Source of the DNA: Plantago ovata | Taxonomy: Eukaryota; Streptophyta; Magnoliopsida; Lamiales; Plantaginaceae | Reading direction: 5' to 3' | DNA length: 64,000 nucleotides | Assembly: GCA_028274465.1 (NCBI GenBank) | Contig: CM051458.1 | Span: 52,565,253 to 52,629,252 of the forward strand | In this document: positions 34,929 through 45,003 of the stretch, piece by piece | Layout: the number at the start of each line of letters is the position of its first letter | Numbering within the stretch: the stretch's first letter is position 1 | The notes under the pieces: model-generated | Told to the model about the DNA's origin: nothing | What the model saw: only the letters and a program-made list of their open reading frames with translations | Databases searched by the model: none | Position numbers and translations under genes: made by a program

Positions 34929-35771
34929 GTGATCAAGTTGCTGGATGCTGATATGATTTACCCCATTCCTGATAGTCGATGGGTGAGCCCGGTACTTGTA
35001 GTTCCTAAGAAATCAGGAGTCGCGGTGGAAGAGAATGAGAATGGAGAATTGGTATCGGTTAGGAAGACCACTGGATGGCGGATGTGCATTGACTATAGAA
35101 GATTAAATGCCGCCACTAAAAAAGACCACTTCCCTTTACCATTAATAGATGACATGCTAAACCGCCTTGCGGGGCGGAAGTTTTATTGTTTTCTTGATGG
35201 TTTATCAGGTTTCTACCAGATTCCGATTGCACTGGAGGATCAGGAGAAGACGACATTCACTTGCCCATTCGGAACATTTTCCTATAGGAGGATGCCATTT
35301 GGACTATGCAATGCTCCTGCCACTTTTCAAAGGTGCATGCTTTCTGTTTTCTCTGACATGGTAACTAAATTTGTCGAAGTTTTCATGGATGATTTTTCCC
35401 TTTTTGGTGATTCATTTGATGAATGCTTGCAAAGATTAGATCTAGTTTTGAAAAGGTGCATTGAATGCAACTTGACCTTAAGTTGGGAGAAGAGTCATTA
35501 TATGGTTAGAGAAGGCATTGTTCTAGGACATGTAGTTTCTGAAAGAGGTATTGAGGTGGACAAGGCTAAGATCGAAATCATTGAAAAACTTCCCCCACCT
35601 ACTTGTGTGAAAGAATTGCAATCTTTTCTTGGCCATGTAGGTTTTCATAGGAGGTTTATTAAAGATTTTTCGAAAATTGCTAAACCTTTAAGTAGCTTGC
35701 TTGCTAAAGATGTGGTTTTCCATTTCTCTAATGAATGCTTAGTTGCTTTAATACCCTTAAGGAAAAGCTAG
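34929..35771 (+). pseudogene. Athila reverse transcriptase
   Basis: Same frame. SRWVSPVLVVPKKSG, WRMCIDYRRLN, FLDGLSGFYQIPI, RRMPFGLCNAPATFQRCM and catalytic VFMDDFSLFG at ~35385-35410 are hallmarks of Athila RT. A one-base frameshift near 35735-35750 moves the connection/RNase H to another frame. Confidence 0.92.
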
Positions 35772-36650
35772 TTTCTGCTCCCATTGTTGTGCCGCCTGAC
35801 TGGAATCTTCCTTTCGAAATTATGTGTGATGCTTTGAATTTTGCTATGGGTGCTGTTTTATGCCAAAAAGTTGACAAGCAGTATCGTGTGATTTATTATG
35901 TTAGTAAGACCCTAGACTCTGCGCAGGTTAATTATACAACTACTGAAAATGAATTTTTAGCTGTTGTCTTTGCTTTACAAAAGTTTAGGTCTTATTTAAT
36001 TGGCCATCCTGTGAATGTCCATACTGATCATGCTGCTTTGAGACATTTGATAGCTAAGCAAGATTCTAAGCCTAGGTTAATCCGTTGGGTCCTTTTGCTG
36101 CAAGACTTTGATTTGACCATAGTGGATAGAGCTGGTAGGGAGAATTTAGTAGCAGATCATTTATCTAGAATACCTAATATCCCTGTTGATCCGATACCCA
36201 TAAATGAAGACCTCCCCGATGAGCACTTAACGAAGGCTAATGAAGAGTCATGGTATGCAGATATTGTAAACTATTTGGCTATGAATATTTTCCCCACTAA
36301 CTTTTCAGCCTCGGACAAGAGAGCTCTTGCCAAACAATGCAGGACTTACATATGGGATGATCCGCATCTATTCAAGGAAGGAGCTGATGGGATTCTAAGA
36401 AGATGCATGCCACAAGAAGAGCAACAAAGTGTACTGAGCCATTGCCATGAGCTTAATTGTGGAGGGCACTACAGTGGATTGAAAACAGCACGCAAGGTTC
36501 TGCAAGCAGGATTCTTCTGGCCAACAATATACAAAGATGCTTGAAGTTTTGTGAAGAATTGTGACCCATGTCAACGAGGAGGTGGTATCGGCAAGAAAGA
36601 CGAAATGTCCCTTCAAGGGAATCTAGTGGTAGAACCTTTCGATGTATGGG
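35735..36650 (+). pseudogene. Athila RNase H and integrase zinc region
   Basis: RNase H with [52 protein letters not shown] and ADHLSRI. Then the integrase HHCC region: H in [21 protein letters not shown], and CDPCQRGG after a TGA at 36542-36544. The frame ends in PFDVWG at 36650, where a solo LTR is inserted. Confidence 0.9.
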
Positions 36651-37880
36651 TGATGAATGTGTATTTTACACTTTCATTCGAGTCTTTTTCACCTATTTTA
36701 GCTGTCCTCTAAGTTAATTTAGCTATATTTTAGTACATTTTATTAGAATAGTGTCACGTTTCCCTTTAGATTTTATTTTACAGGTTTTGGTTGAAAATCG
36801 AGGATTTCTGAGCAATTATATTGAAGTTGACAAGGAATTGGTGTTCCAGAAGCCTATTTGGAGTATCTGAAGGTTTCCGGATAGGATTTGGAGTCTAGGG
36901 GTCGAATCTGGAGGTTAGAAGGCCACTAGAAGTCAGAAACCGAGTCCAAAAAGGTGAAGAAATCCAAAACCGCGTCGAAAACGCGGAAATTCCGCAAAAT
37001 TACTGTGGGGCGAACCGCCGGAGCCTGGGGCGAACCGCCCCGTGATAATTCGGGGCCTATATATAGTGCTCAGTTTTCTCTCCGAAAATCATATCTTTCC
37101 AGACCTACTTTCTCACCTCTCTCTGTAGTTTTAGGTAGGAACTTCCCGGGGCTGTCCTGGGAGTTCCGTAGCTTAGGGGATACTTTTTCATAGCAATTTG
37201 GAGCTCGTAGGACCGCAATCATCCGGAGATTGACAACCTTCGGTAAAATTGTATCTTACAAGTTTTATTCTACTTATTTTATTTATCTTTCAATATGTTT
37301 TCTTCTATGATTTCTGTTGATTGCATGCATAATATGAGTAGCTAAACTTATCATTGGTGGTAGTATGTGAATTCTTAGCGAGGGAGGATAATCATGCTAA
37401 TGGCTATATCGCGCATTATACTCCGTGTCATTGCTTTATTTCGTTGATCAGTTGTAACCAAAATTCTCGTATGTTGTATTGATCATTATGCACAATTGGA
37501 CACTAGTCGACCATCAGACCAATTATCTTCATAGTGTTGAATAATTATCAGACCAACTTATCTTCGTAGTGCTTAATACTTGCAACAGGACACTAGATTG
37601 ATTCAAAGATCTCTATGCAAGACCGAGGAATTTATGCATGATTATCGACCCATTATGCTAAGAAGGACCATACTATCACCAATCTCCATTATCTGCTAGA
37701 AACCCCCTATTGCTATCTGTCTGCTGTTTTATATTCTCTTGTTAAATAGATAAAGCAAGTTATAGTCCTGAGAGAACGACACTCGAGTCATTCTGCTGCT
37801 ACACTACGGTTTTCGTTGTAGTTGTGGATTGCCTTTGGCTAAATAACAAATTTATTTGATTGACCTTGACACGTTCATCA
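36651..37880 (+). mobile_element. Solo Athila LTR in integrase, TSD ATGGG
   Basis: A single LTR of 1230 bp (TGATGAATG...GTTCATCA) with ATGGG at 36646-36650 and 37881-37885; no internal region. Formed by LTR-LTR recombination of a nested same-family insertion. Two GC boxes at ~37004-37042. Confidence 0.95.
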
Positions 37881-38786
37881 ATGGGGCATTGATTTTATGG
37901 GACCATTTTTAAACAGTGGAGGCTATGAATACATTCTTGTTGCAGTGGACTATGTGACTAAATGGGTGGAGGCAATTCCTACAAAAACAAATGACGGCGC
38001 AGTAGTTATGAAGTTCTTGAAGGAAGTAATATTCTCGAGATTTGGGTGCCCTAGGACAATCATCAGCGATGGAGGGTCACACTTCGTCAATAGAACGTTT
38101 GCCTCCCTTCTTAAGAGATACAGTGTCCACCATAGTATCGCTACACCTTATCAACCACAGACATCGGGACAAGTCGAAGTCAGCAACCGTCAAACCAAGA
38201 AGATCCTGGAGCGAGTAGTGAAGCCTAGTAGGAAGGATTGGGCAGGAAAATTGAATGATGCACTTTGGGCATACAGGACTAGCTACAAGACGGTGATCGG
38301 GACCACTCCGTACAGACTCGTGTATGGGAAAGCATGTCATCTTCCCGTAGAACTAGAACACAAGGCATATTGGGCCATAAAAGCACTCAATCTTGATATG
38401 GGAAAAGCTGGCGAGGAACGATTGTTGCAACTAGATGAGCTTGATGAATTACGACTAGGTGCTTATGAAAATGCCAAGATCTACAAGGAACGTACTAAGA
38501 AGTATCATGATCGTGGTATAGTACGAAAGGAATTGATTCTGGACAAAAAGCTTTGGTATTTAATTCTCGCCTTCGACTGTTTCTTGGAAAGCTCCGTACT
38601 CGTTGGGATGGACCGTACGAAATTATCGAAGTTGCTCCCCATGGAGCTGTAAAACTCTTTGATCCAAAGACGGGCAATACCTTCAAGGTGAATGGCCAGC
38701 GAGTGAAGCCGTACTTCGAGATATCTAGTGATCAAAGGGAGGTTGATCACCTTGAGTTTACCCTTACCGCCTCCACTGAGGCGTAG
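37881..38786 (+). pseudogene. Athila integrase core and C-terminus
   Basis: GIDFMGPF (first catalytic D ~37890), ISDGGSHF (second D ~38066) and GQVEVSNRQ (E ~38177) give a full DDE core. FGCPRTI and WAYRTSYKT follow the family pattern. A frameshift near 38540-38552 puts the [17 protein letters not shown]-terminal domain in a different frame; stop at 38784-38786. Confidence 0.9.
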
Positions 38787-40289
38787 TATGTTTTCTCACG
38801 AGTTTGATTGAGTATTATAGGTCACTTATACAAGCTTTAGCTCTCACCTTGGATCCACTTTCGACGTTTGGGACGAGCGACGACGTTCAGGTTTGGGGAG
38901 GAGGTTATCGCTGGTTATCTCTATGCTTATCTTGCTTATGATAACTCGTGAATTTTTTTGCATTTGCACGTTTACTGCTTTCTTAGGATAGTCTTGCATG
39001 TTTTATATGGAGTTTATTACCGAATTTTTTGAACTTTTTTATTGGGTAGATCAACCAACTATGCCATTAATCGTATGCTTCATCTCTATGAATTTGTTTG
39101 AAGTTTTTCTCGCTTGGCTTGTCACATTTGTGTATTGCACTTAGTTAAGCTTGGTAGTCTCGACATCACTTAGTGGTGTTTTCTCTACTGCGGTTCACGA
39201 AGGCCTTTATAATAGGATGATGCATGTTAGGGTCTTATGGTTGTTTTCCCGAGTAATTATGTACCTAAGAGGCAACAAGTCTTCACCATGCTTTGAGATT
39301 GCTAAATGCCTAGGAAGGAGGTAGTGTGAGGTTGTGTGATCCTTTGTTTGTAACCTATTCTTCCGAATAGGTTTGGGGAGGGGGTTACACCATCATAGAC
39401 TTGTTTTCGTTTTCCATTTTCGTATCGTGAGTTTATTTTTCCTTTTCCGTAAATTTTGTACTCCAACCTATTCTTTCGAATAGGTTTGGGGAAGTCGTGT
39501 GAGTCATTTTTGTTTCTCTTTTTGTTATGCTACTGCTGGCTAGAAAAAAATCAAAAAAAAGAAAGAAAAATTCCAGAAAAAAGAGAAAAAGAAAAAGAAA
39601 AAAAAGGATCTGGAAAGAAAAAAGAAAAAAAGAAAAGGCCCCAAAAAAGCAAAGAAGGGCCCAAAAGAGAAAGCCAAATAGCAGTTTAGCAAAGAGTTGT
39701 GTCTCATTTTCCAATTCTTGTAATGTTCGTAATCGTGTTGTAATTTTCTACTTTTTATCTTTTTTGTCTTGAGTGTCATCTGTTCTAGACCACCCTCGTC
39801 CTGCCATTCAGGAAGTGGTGAATAGCTTAAGACTTCACTTGAGAGATGGGTAGAATAAGGGAGTGTTATCTTTTAAAGGGAACCCTCCTTCGTTTGATGA
39901 GAGTCAGTACTGGTTCGACCTCTTTTGAGGAAAAGTCTTAACATGGTGGAACAGCAGTAAGTCCTCAGTTTCATAGGCACGGGACAACCATTCGTATCTT
40001 AGCATGCTTCATTACGTCGTCACTGACTAAGTCCAGGTAGAGAATGTTACGAGAGACTATCTTGTCTTGACATAAGTGCTTATGTGGATGTGTATAAGTC
40101 AATCGAGGTATTCTTCAACCTATATTCATGCTTTGATTTATATGGTTTTTGTTCATATGTTTTTTGGTAGATTCAGTAAATTAGTTCATTTTATTTGGCA
40201 TGAGACTCCATTTTGTGTCTTGCATTGTTTTTTGCATTAGAGTCTAGCTTAGTTGCTTGAGGACAAGCAAAGGTTCGGTTTGGGGAGTT
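38787..40289 (+). other. 3' UTR of gag-pol Athila
   Basis: Non-coding, collinear with 17771-19335. PPT-like GGTTTGGGGAG at 38890, 39370 and 40277 and GGTTTGGGGAA at 39483; twin hairpins at 39352-39373 and 39465-39486; purine tract 39541-39660 flanked by TTCCAGA (39571) and TCTGGAA (39609). No env-like ORF; the purine-tract ORFs are artefacts. Confidence 0.85.
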
Positions 40290-41544
40290 TGATGAATGTG
40301 TATTTTACACTTTCATTTGAGTCTTTTTCACCTATTTTAGCTTTCCTCTATGTTAATTTAGCTATATTTTAGTGCATTTTATTAGAATAGTGTCACGTTT
40401 CCCTTTAGATTTTATTTTACAGGTTTTGGTTGAAAATCGAGGATTTTCGGGCAATTATATTGAAGTTGACGAGGAATTGGTGTTCCAGAAGCCTATTTGG
40501 AGTATCTGAAGGTTTCCGAATAGGATTTGGAGTCTAGGGGTCGAATCTGGAGGTTAGAAGGCAACTAGAAGACAGAAACCGAGTCCGAAAAGGGGAAGAA
40601 ATCCAAAAACGCGTCGAAAACGCGGAATTCCACGAAAAATTCTCCCGGGCGAACTGCCCCACACTTATTCGAGGCCTATATATAGTTGCTCAGATTTTCT
40701 CCGAAATTCATACTTTTCCAGACCTACTTTCTCACCTTTCTCTGTAGTTTTAGGTAGGGACTTCCTAGAGCCTGTTCTGGGGGTTCGTAGCTTAGGGGAC
40801 TCTTTTTCATAGCAGTTTGGAGCTTGTAGGATCGCAATTCTTTGGAGATTGACAACCTTCGGTAACATTGTATCTTACAGTTTATTCTACTTGTTTTTTA
40901 TATCTTTCAACATGTTTTCTTCTATGATTTCTGTTGATTGCATGCCTATTATGAGTAGCTAAACTTATCGTTGGTGGTAGTATGTGAATTCTTAGCGAAG
41001 GGAAGATAATCATGCTAATGGCTATATCGCGCATTATACTCCGTGTTATTGCTTTATTTCAGTTGATCAGGCTCAACCTAAATTCTCGTATGTTGTATTA
41101 ATTATTATGCACAATTGGACCCTCGTCGACCTATATGCATGTATATCTTCTTAGTGTTGAATAATTACGGAACACAATAGGACAATAGTGATTGACTTGT
41201 CAGTACCTTTATCTTCGTAGTGCTTAATAATTGCAACAGGACATTAGATTGATCAAAGATCGCCATGCAAGACCGATGAATTTACGCATGATTATCGACC
41301 CGTTATGCTTTGAACGATCATACTATCACCAATCTCCATTATCTGTTAGAAAAACCCTTTGCTATCACGTCTGTTGTTTTTTATATTCTAAATTAGATTT
41401 GATAAAGCTAGTTATAGTCGTGAGAGAACGACACTCGAGTCATTCTACTGCTACACTATGATTTTCGTTGTAGTTGTGGATTGCCTTTGGCTCAATAACA
41501 AATATATTTGACTAAACCGGGACCCGACAAACCCACGTTCATCA
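40290..41544 (+). repeat. 3' LTR of gag-pol Athila, with GC-box deletion
   Basis: 1255 bp, about 60 bp shorter than its partner. The difference is mainly a deletion within the GC boxes (~40645-40665), leaving one hybrid box. Confidence 0.93.
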
Positions 41545-41603
41545 TGCATAGCGGTCGAATGGAAAGTAAAATACATGGTATTTAAACATGCATTGTCAAA
41601 CAA
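41545..41603 (-). other. Copia leader, middle slice
   Basis: 59 bp between the Athila and SIRE insertions; carries both target duplications (TGCAT, AACAA) and the end of the split 45-bp unit. Confidence 0.7.
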
Positions 41604-43290
41604 TGTTAGGAAACTTGTAATTTTGATGAGCAATTAACCATGCTAAATTAAGAACAGTCCAGTAACTAGTACTCTTAAGGTCCATAGGATTTTAGAATTT
41701 TAAGGACATTGTAAAAGAGGAACGTTTGCTGATGACTTAGTTAGGTTTTAGATAAGTTATTTCATTAGTGTATGACGTATTTTATTTTCTGAGAAGAAAA
41801 TAATTTATTGACACTTTAGCGTATGATGTATTTTATTTTCTGAAAAGAAAATATCTTATTGATGTTTAGCTTTAATGAATCTTATTTTCTTAAAAGAAAA
41901 TGACCTATTGAAGCATTTGCTGAAGATATATTTTGTTTATTACAAACAAATTATTGAAGCAAATAAGAAACCGGTCAGAATCTTGAAGACTTTTGAAGAT
42001 CTGAAGACTTGAAGACTTGAAGACTTGAAGATTGCTGAAGACTGGAAAAGGCACGTGTTGCTCAGAAAGTGGAATTTTCAGCAACAGCATTGCATAAGTG
42101 GAAATCTGAAAGACAGAGTAGGTTGTGCTTGCTGAAACTGAGAATGAACACTTGCTGATGAACATATGTGACCTCTTGCTGAATGTACGTGAAATTGCGC
42201 TCCAATGTTATTGTTTGAATTCTATTCAAATATGCATTTAATGCAAAGCTTACACGCAAAGGACATGAAGACTAGAAGACAAACAAAGTTGCTGCTGAAA
42301 GTACAAAAGCAAGATAGTGACATGTTAAGGAACAAAAGCCTTAGGATTTGAAATTCAAACGGCTCCTTACTTGCACTATAAATAGAGGTCATCCGGCAAA
42401 GAGTTGAAGTGTGTCAACAACGTGATCAAACTCTCACTTGTGCTTAAAAACTCACAAACCTTCAAACACTCTTACTGCCATTGATCCGTTCCAAGACTTA
42501 AAGCTTGAAAAAGCTACTTGTGAAGAAGTAGAACAAACTCGGCTAAGAAATTAGTTAAGTGTTCTTTCTTTTGAACAAGAACAAGTCTTGACACCAGAAA
42601 CAATCAAACTTGTTTACTGCAAAGTATTCCAAGTTGTGTTTCTTAGATTACTTGTTGTAACTGAATAAGTTATAATTAAGTTATCTCACCCCAAAACTCT
42701 CTAACTGAAAATACACCCTTTTAGGCGTGATATTTAGGGGGAACTTAATCAAGCAAGGTTTTGCTGATTAAAAGTACCAAGTTTGGTGGAGAACAAGGTT
42801 GAGTTCTCTAGTTTAGGTTGGAGACAAAGCAAGTGTGCTTTGGTTTCTGTTGAATCGCTTTAGATAGGAGATTGTAAGGAACCTCAATCATATCTTAGTG
42901 AATTCAGTCCTAGAAAGGACAAAGTGGATTAGTTGAGAGATTACGCCACTCTCAGATACCACTATAAAAGCGTTTGTGTGATTTACTTACTGCATTTAGC
43001 TTTCATCAAATTATATCTGTTTGTACACAATCACTCACTTCACTTGCTGAATCCCTTTACTTGCTGAAAGAGCACTTATTGTTTCAAAGACTTCCGCTCT
43101 CTGATTTTAAGTATCAGCAAACCAAGCTACTGGAAAGTAACTTACGCTTGCTGAGAAAGTTAAGTATCAGCAACCTCATTACTGAAAAGTAATAAGTACT
43201 TGCTGAGAAAGTTTTTAAACGACAAAAGTTTGAAAAGACTATTCACCCCCCCCCCCTCTAGTCTTTTCTTGTTGTTTAAAGGGACCAACA
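41604..43290 (+). repeat. 5' LTR of SIRE element
   Basis: TGTTAGGAAACTTG...GGGACCAACA. TATA box CTATAAATAG at ~42376-42386; a GAAGACTT micro-repeat at ~41980-42045; a C-run near 43248-43257. The heptamer TTGCTGA occurs about 11 times. Confidence 0.95.
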
Positions 43291-43292
43291 GG

Positions 43293-43304
43293 TGGTATCA
43301 GAGC
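43293..43304 (+). other. Primer binding site, initiator tRNA-Met
   Basis: TGGTATCAGAGC, two bases after the LTR. Confidence 0.92.
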
Positions 43305-43402
43305 AGGAGGTTCTTTAGCCTTCTGCACTGAACCTAGATCCCCTTAAGTGCTTTCCGTAAATCACTTTCACTTGATCAGTTTTGTAGTGCTTTGCTGACA
43401 GG

Positions 43403-44719
43403 ATGTCTTTAGGAGATGCTCCTTTGCTGAAGCTGAAAAAACATCTTGGTAATAACTACCATAAGTACAAGAATGATACTAGCTCGCTGAACAAGCAAGC
43501 TCAGCAAGCTACATCATCAGAAGAACCAGCAGTTGGAAATGATCTATGCTTTGACTGCAAAAAGCCTGGACACTTCAAAGCTAATTGCCCTTTGCTGAAA
43601 GGCAAATCTGCTGAAAAGAAGAAGAAGTTCAAAAGAGCTTTCATTGCTGAAGAAAAGAAGAAGCTTCAAGCAAAAATCGATGCATTGTGCATTGAGACAA
43701 GCTCCGAAGACAGTGAGGATGAAAGTTCAGACACCGACGATGAAGAAGCCACTCTAGACGTGGAGATTGGCAAAGAAGTGTGTGGAATAGCTATGGAAGC
43801 TTATCCAGATGTGTCGAACTACGAATTCTGCCTCATGGCCGGTCAGGTAAATAATTCTACCTCTGACTCAGATTCAGAAAGTGAAGACGAGATTGACCTT
43901 GACAAGATTCAAGGAGAAATCGAAAGATTTGAGAAAACTCTCAGCAAACAGCAAGAGAAACTTCAACTTGCTGAAACTTTGACCAAGCAAACTACTGAAA
44001 AGTACGTTTTGCTGAAGGAAGAGACAGAAGAAAAGGATGCTGAAATAAGGCGTCTTAAGAAGTTGATTGCTGAGGCTGCAGAGAAAAATTCTCAAATGGC
44101 ATTAGAATTGGAAGAATATCAGTCCTCAATTCTAAAGTTACTTGCTGAAATCCAAGAAATGAAAAAGATGAAAATCAATTTCAAATCCTATGTGGAAGCA
44201 AGTAATACGCTGACTGAACTAAACTCTTATTTGAGAGATCCATCTCAGAAAGAAGGTTTAGGAGCAACGTGTGAAGGTGATAACGTAGAAATATTGAGAA
44301 AAGATAAATCACCTATCTCCTTTGTACGTGCTACTGATAGTAATCCACCAGTGATCTATCAGTTTGGTCAAACTAAGGTTCCTGAAACATGCAATCAAGT
44401 ACCTATGACCATAAAGCCCGCTGTTGCTACTCAAAGTAACAAGACTTTAAAAGGAAAACAGGTTGCTGAGAAGCAAACTGGAAATAAAAAGAATGCCGTG
44501 AAGCATTCCGCCAAACAAGTTGCTGAAAAGCAAATTGTTAAGTCTAAAGGCAAGATTACCAAAAGTAATCAGAAGTCCTTTGCTGACAAACCTGAATCAA
44601 GTAAGGTTGCTGAAGCTAAAGCTCAGCATTCTCCAAAGAGTGGACTCGGTTTCAAAACCAAGCAAGTCAACTCTTTCATGAGTATAAGCAAAGTCAGCAA
44701 AGATACTTCAAAGAGATGA
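43403..44719 (+). pseudogene. SIRE gag, capsid region missing, frameshifted C-terminus
   Basis: ATG at 43403. After only ~50 residues comes the CCHC knuckle CFDCKKPGHFKANC (~43550-43590). The usual UBN2/capsid domain of ~200+ residues is absent between PBS and knuckle. Then an acidic stretch and a long coiled coil (LQLAETLTKQTTEK, LKKLIAEAAEKN). A one-base deletion near 44664 relative to the second copy (59750 region) shifts the frame, ending it at 44719 while the true C-terminus continues in another frame. Confidence 0.88.
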
Positions 44720-45003
44720 AGAAAACCAAGCCTAAGAGTTCTGAAAAGACTCCCAATGCTAGGACTAGAAGGAACCTTGCTAGAAAAGAACTTACTGAAA
44801 AGTATGTTCAACAAAAAGGTCAACAGAGCAAGACACCACATCAGAAAGTGGATTTGACCAGCACAAGTCAAAAGTCTTTCAGCTCAAAGCCTCCTAGTTC
44901 CTCAGCAAGTAGAAAACAAGTCAAAGTTGAAAAACTTCAGACTTGGGTTTCCACTGGACGCATTCTTGAACATGTTAATGGACATCCATCATTGGATAAT
45001 TAA
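44716..45003 (+). pseudogene. SIRE gag C-terminal segment (shifted frame)
   Basis: Ser/Lys-rich tail to TAA 45001-45003, ending [10 protein letters not shown]. The matching segment in the copy at 59392-60006 is continuous with the preceding gag frame, which shows the shift is a lesion of this copy. Confidence 0.82.

Larger units (their letters stand above)
30854..41544 (+). mobile_element. Athila element with gag-pol (autonomous type, now broken), TSD TGCAT
   Basis: LTRs 30854-32168 and 40290-41544, TSD TGCAT at 30849-30853 and 41545-41549, PBS 32172-32189, PPT 40277-40287. Carries gag, protease, RT, RNase H and integrase in Athila order; no env-like ORF. Lesions: TAA 33585-33587, TAA 34923-34925, frameshift near 35740, TGA 36542-36544, a solo LTR in integrase, frameshift near 38545. 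It is the only pol-bearing Athila here and the likely type of donor for the short copies. Confidence 0.94.
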
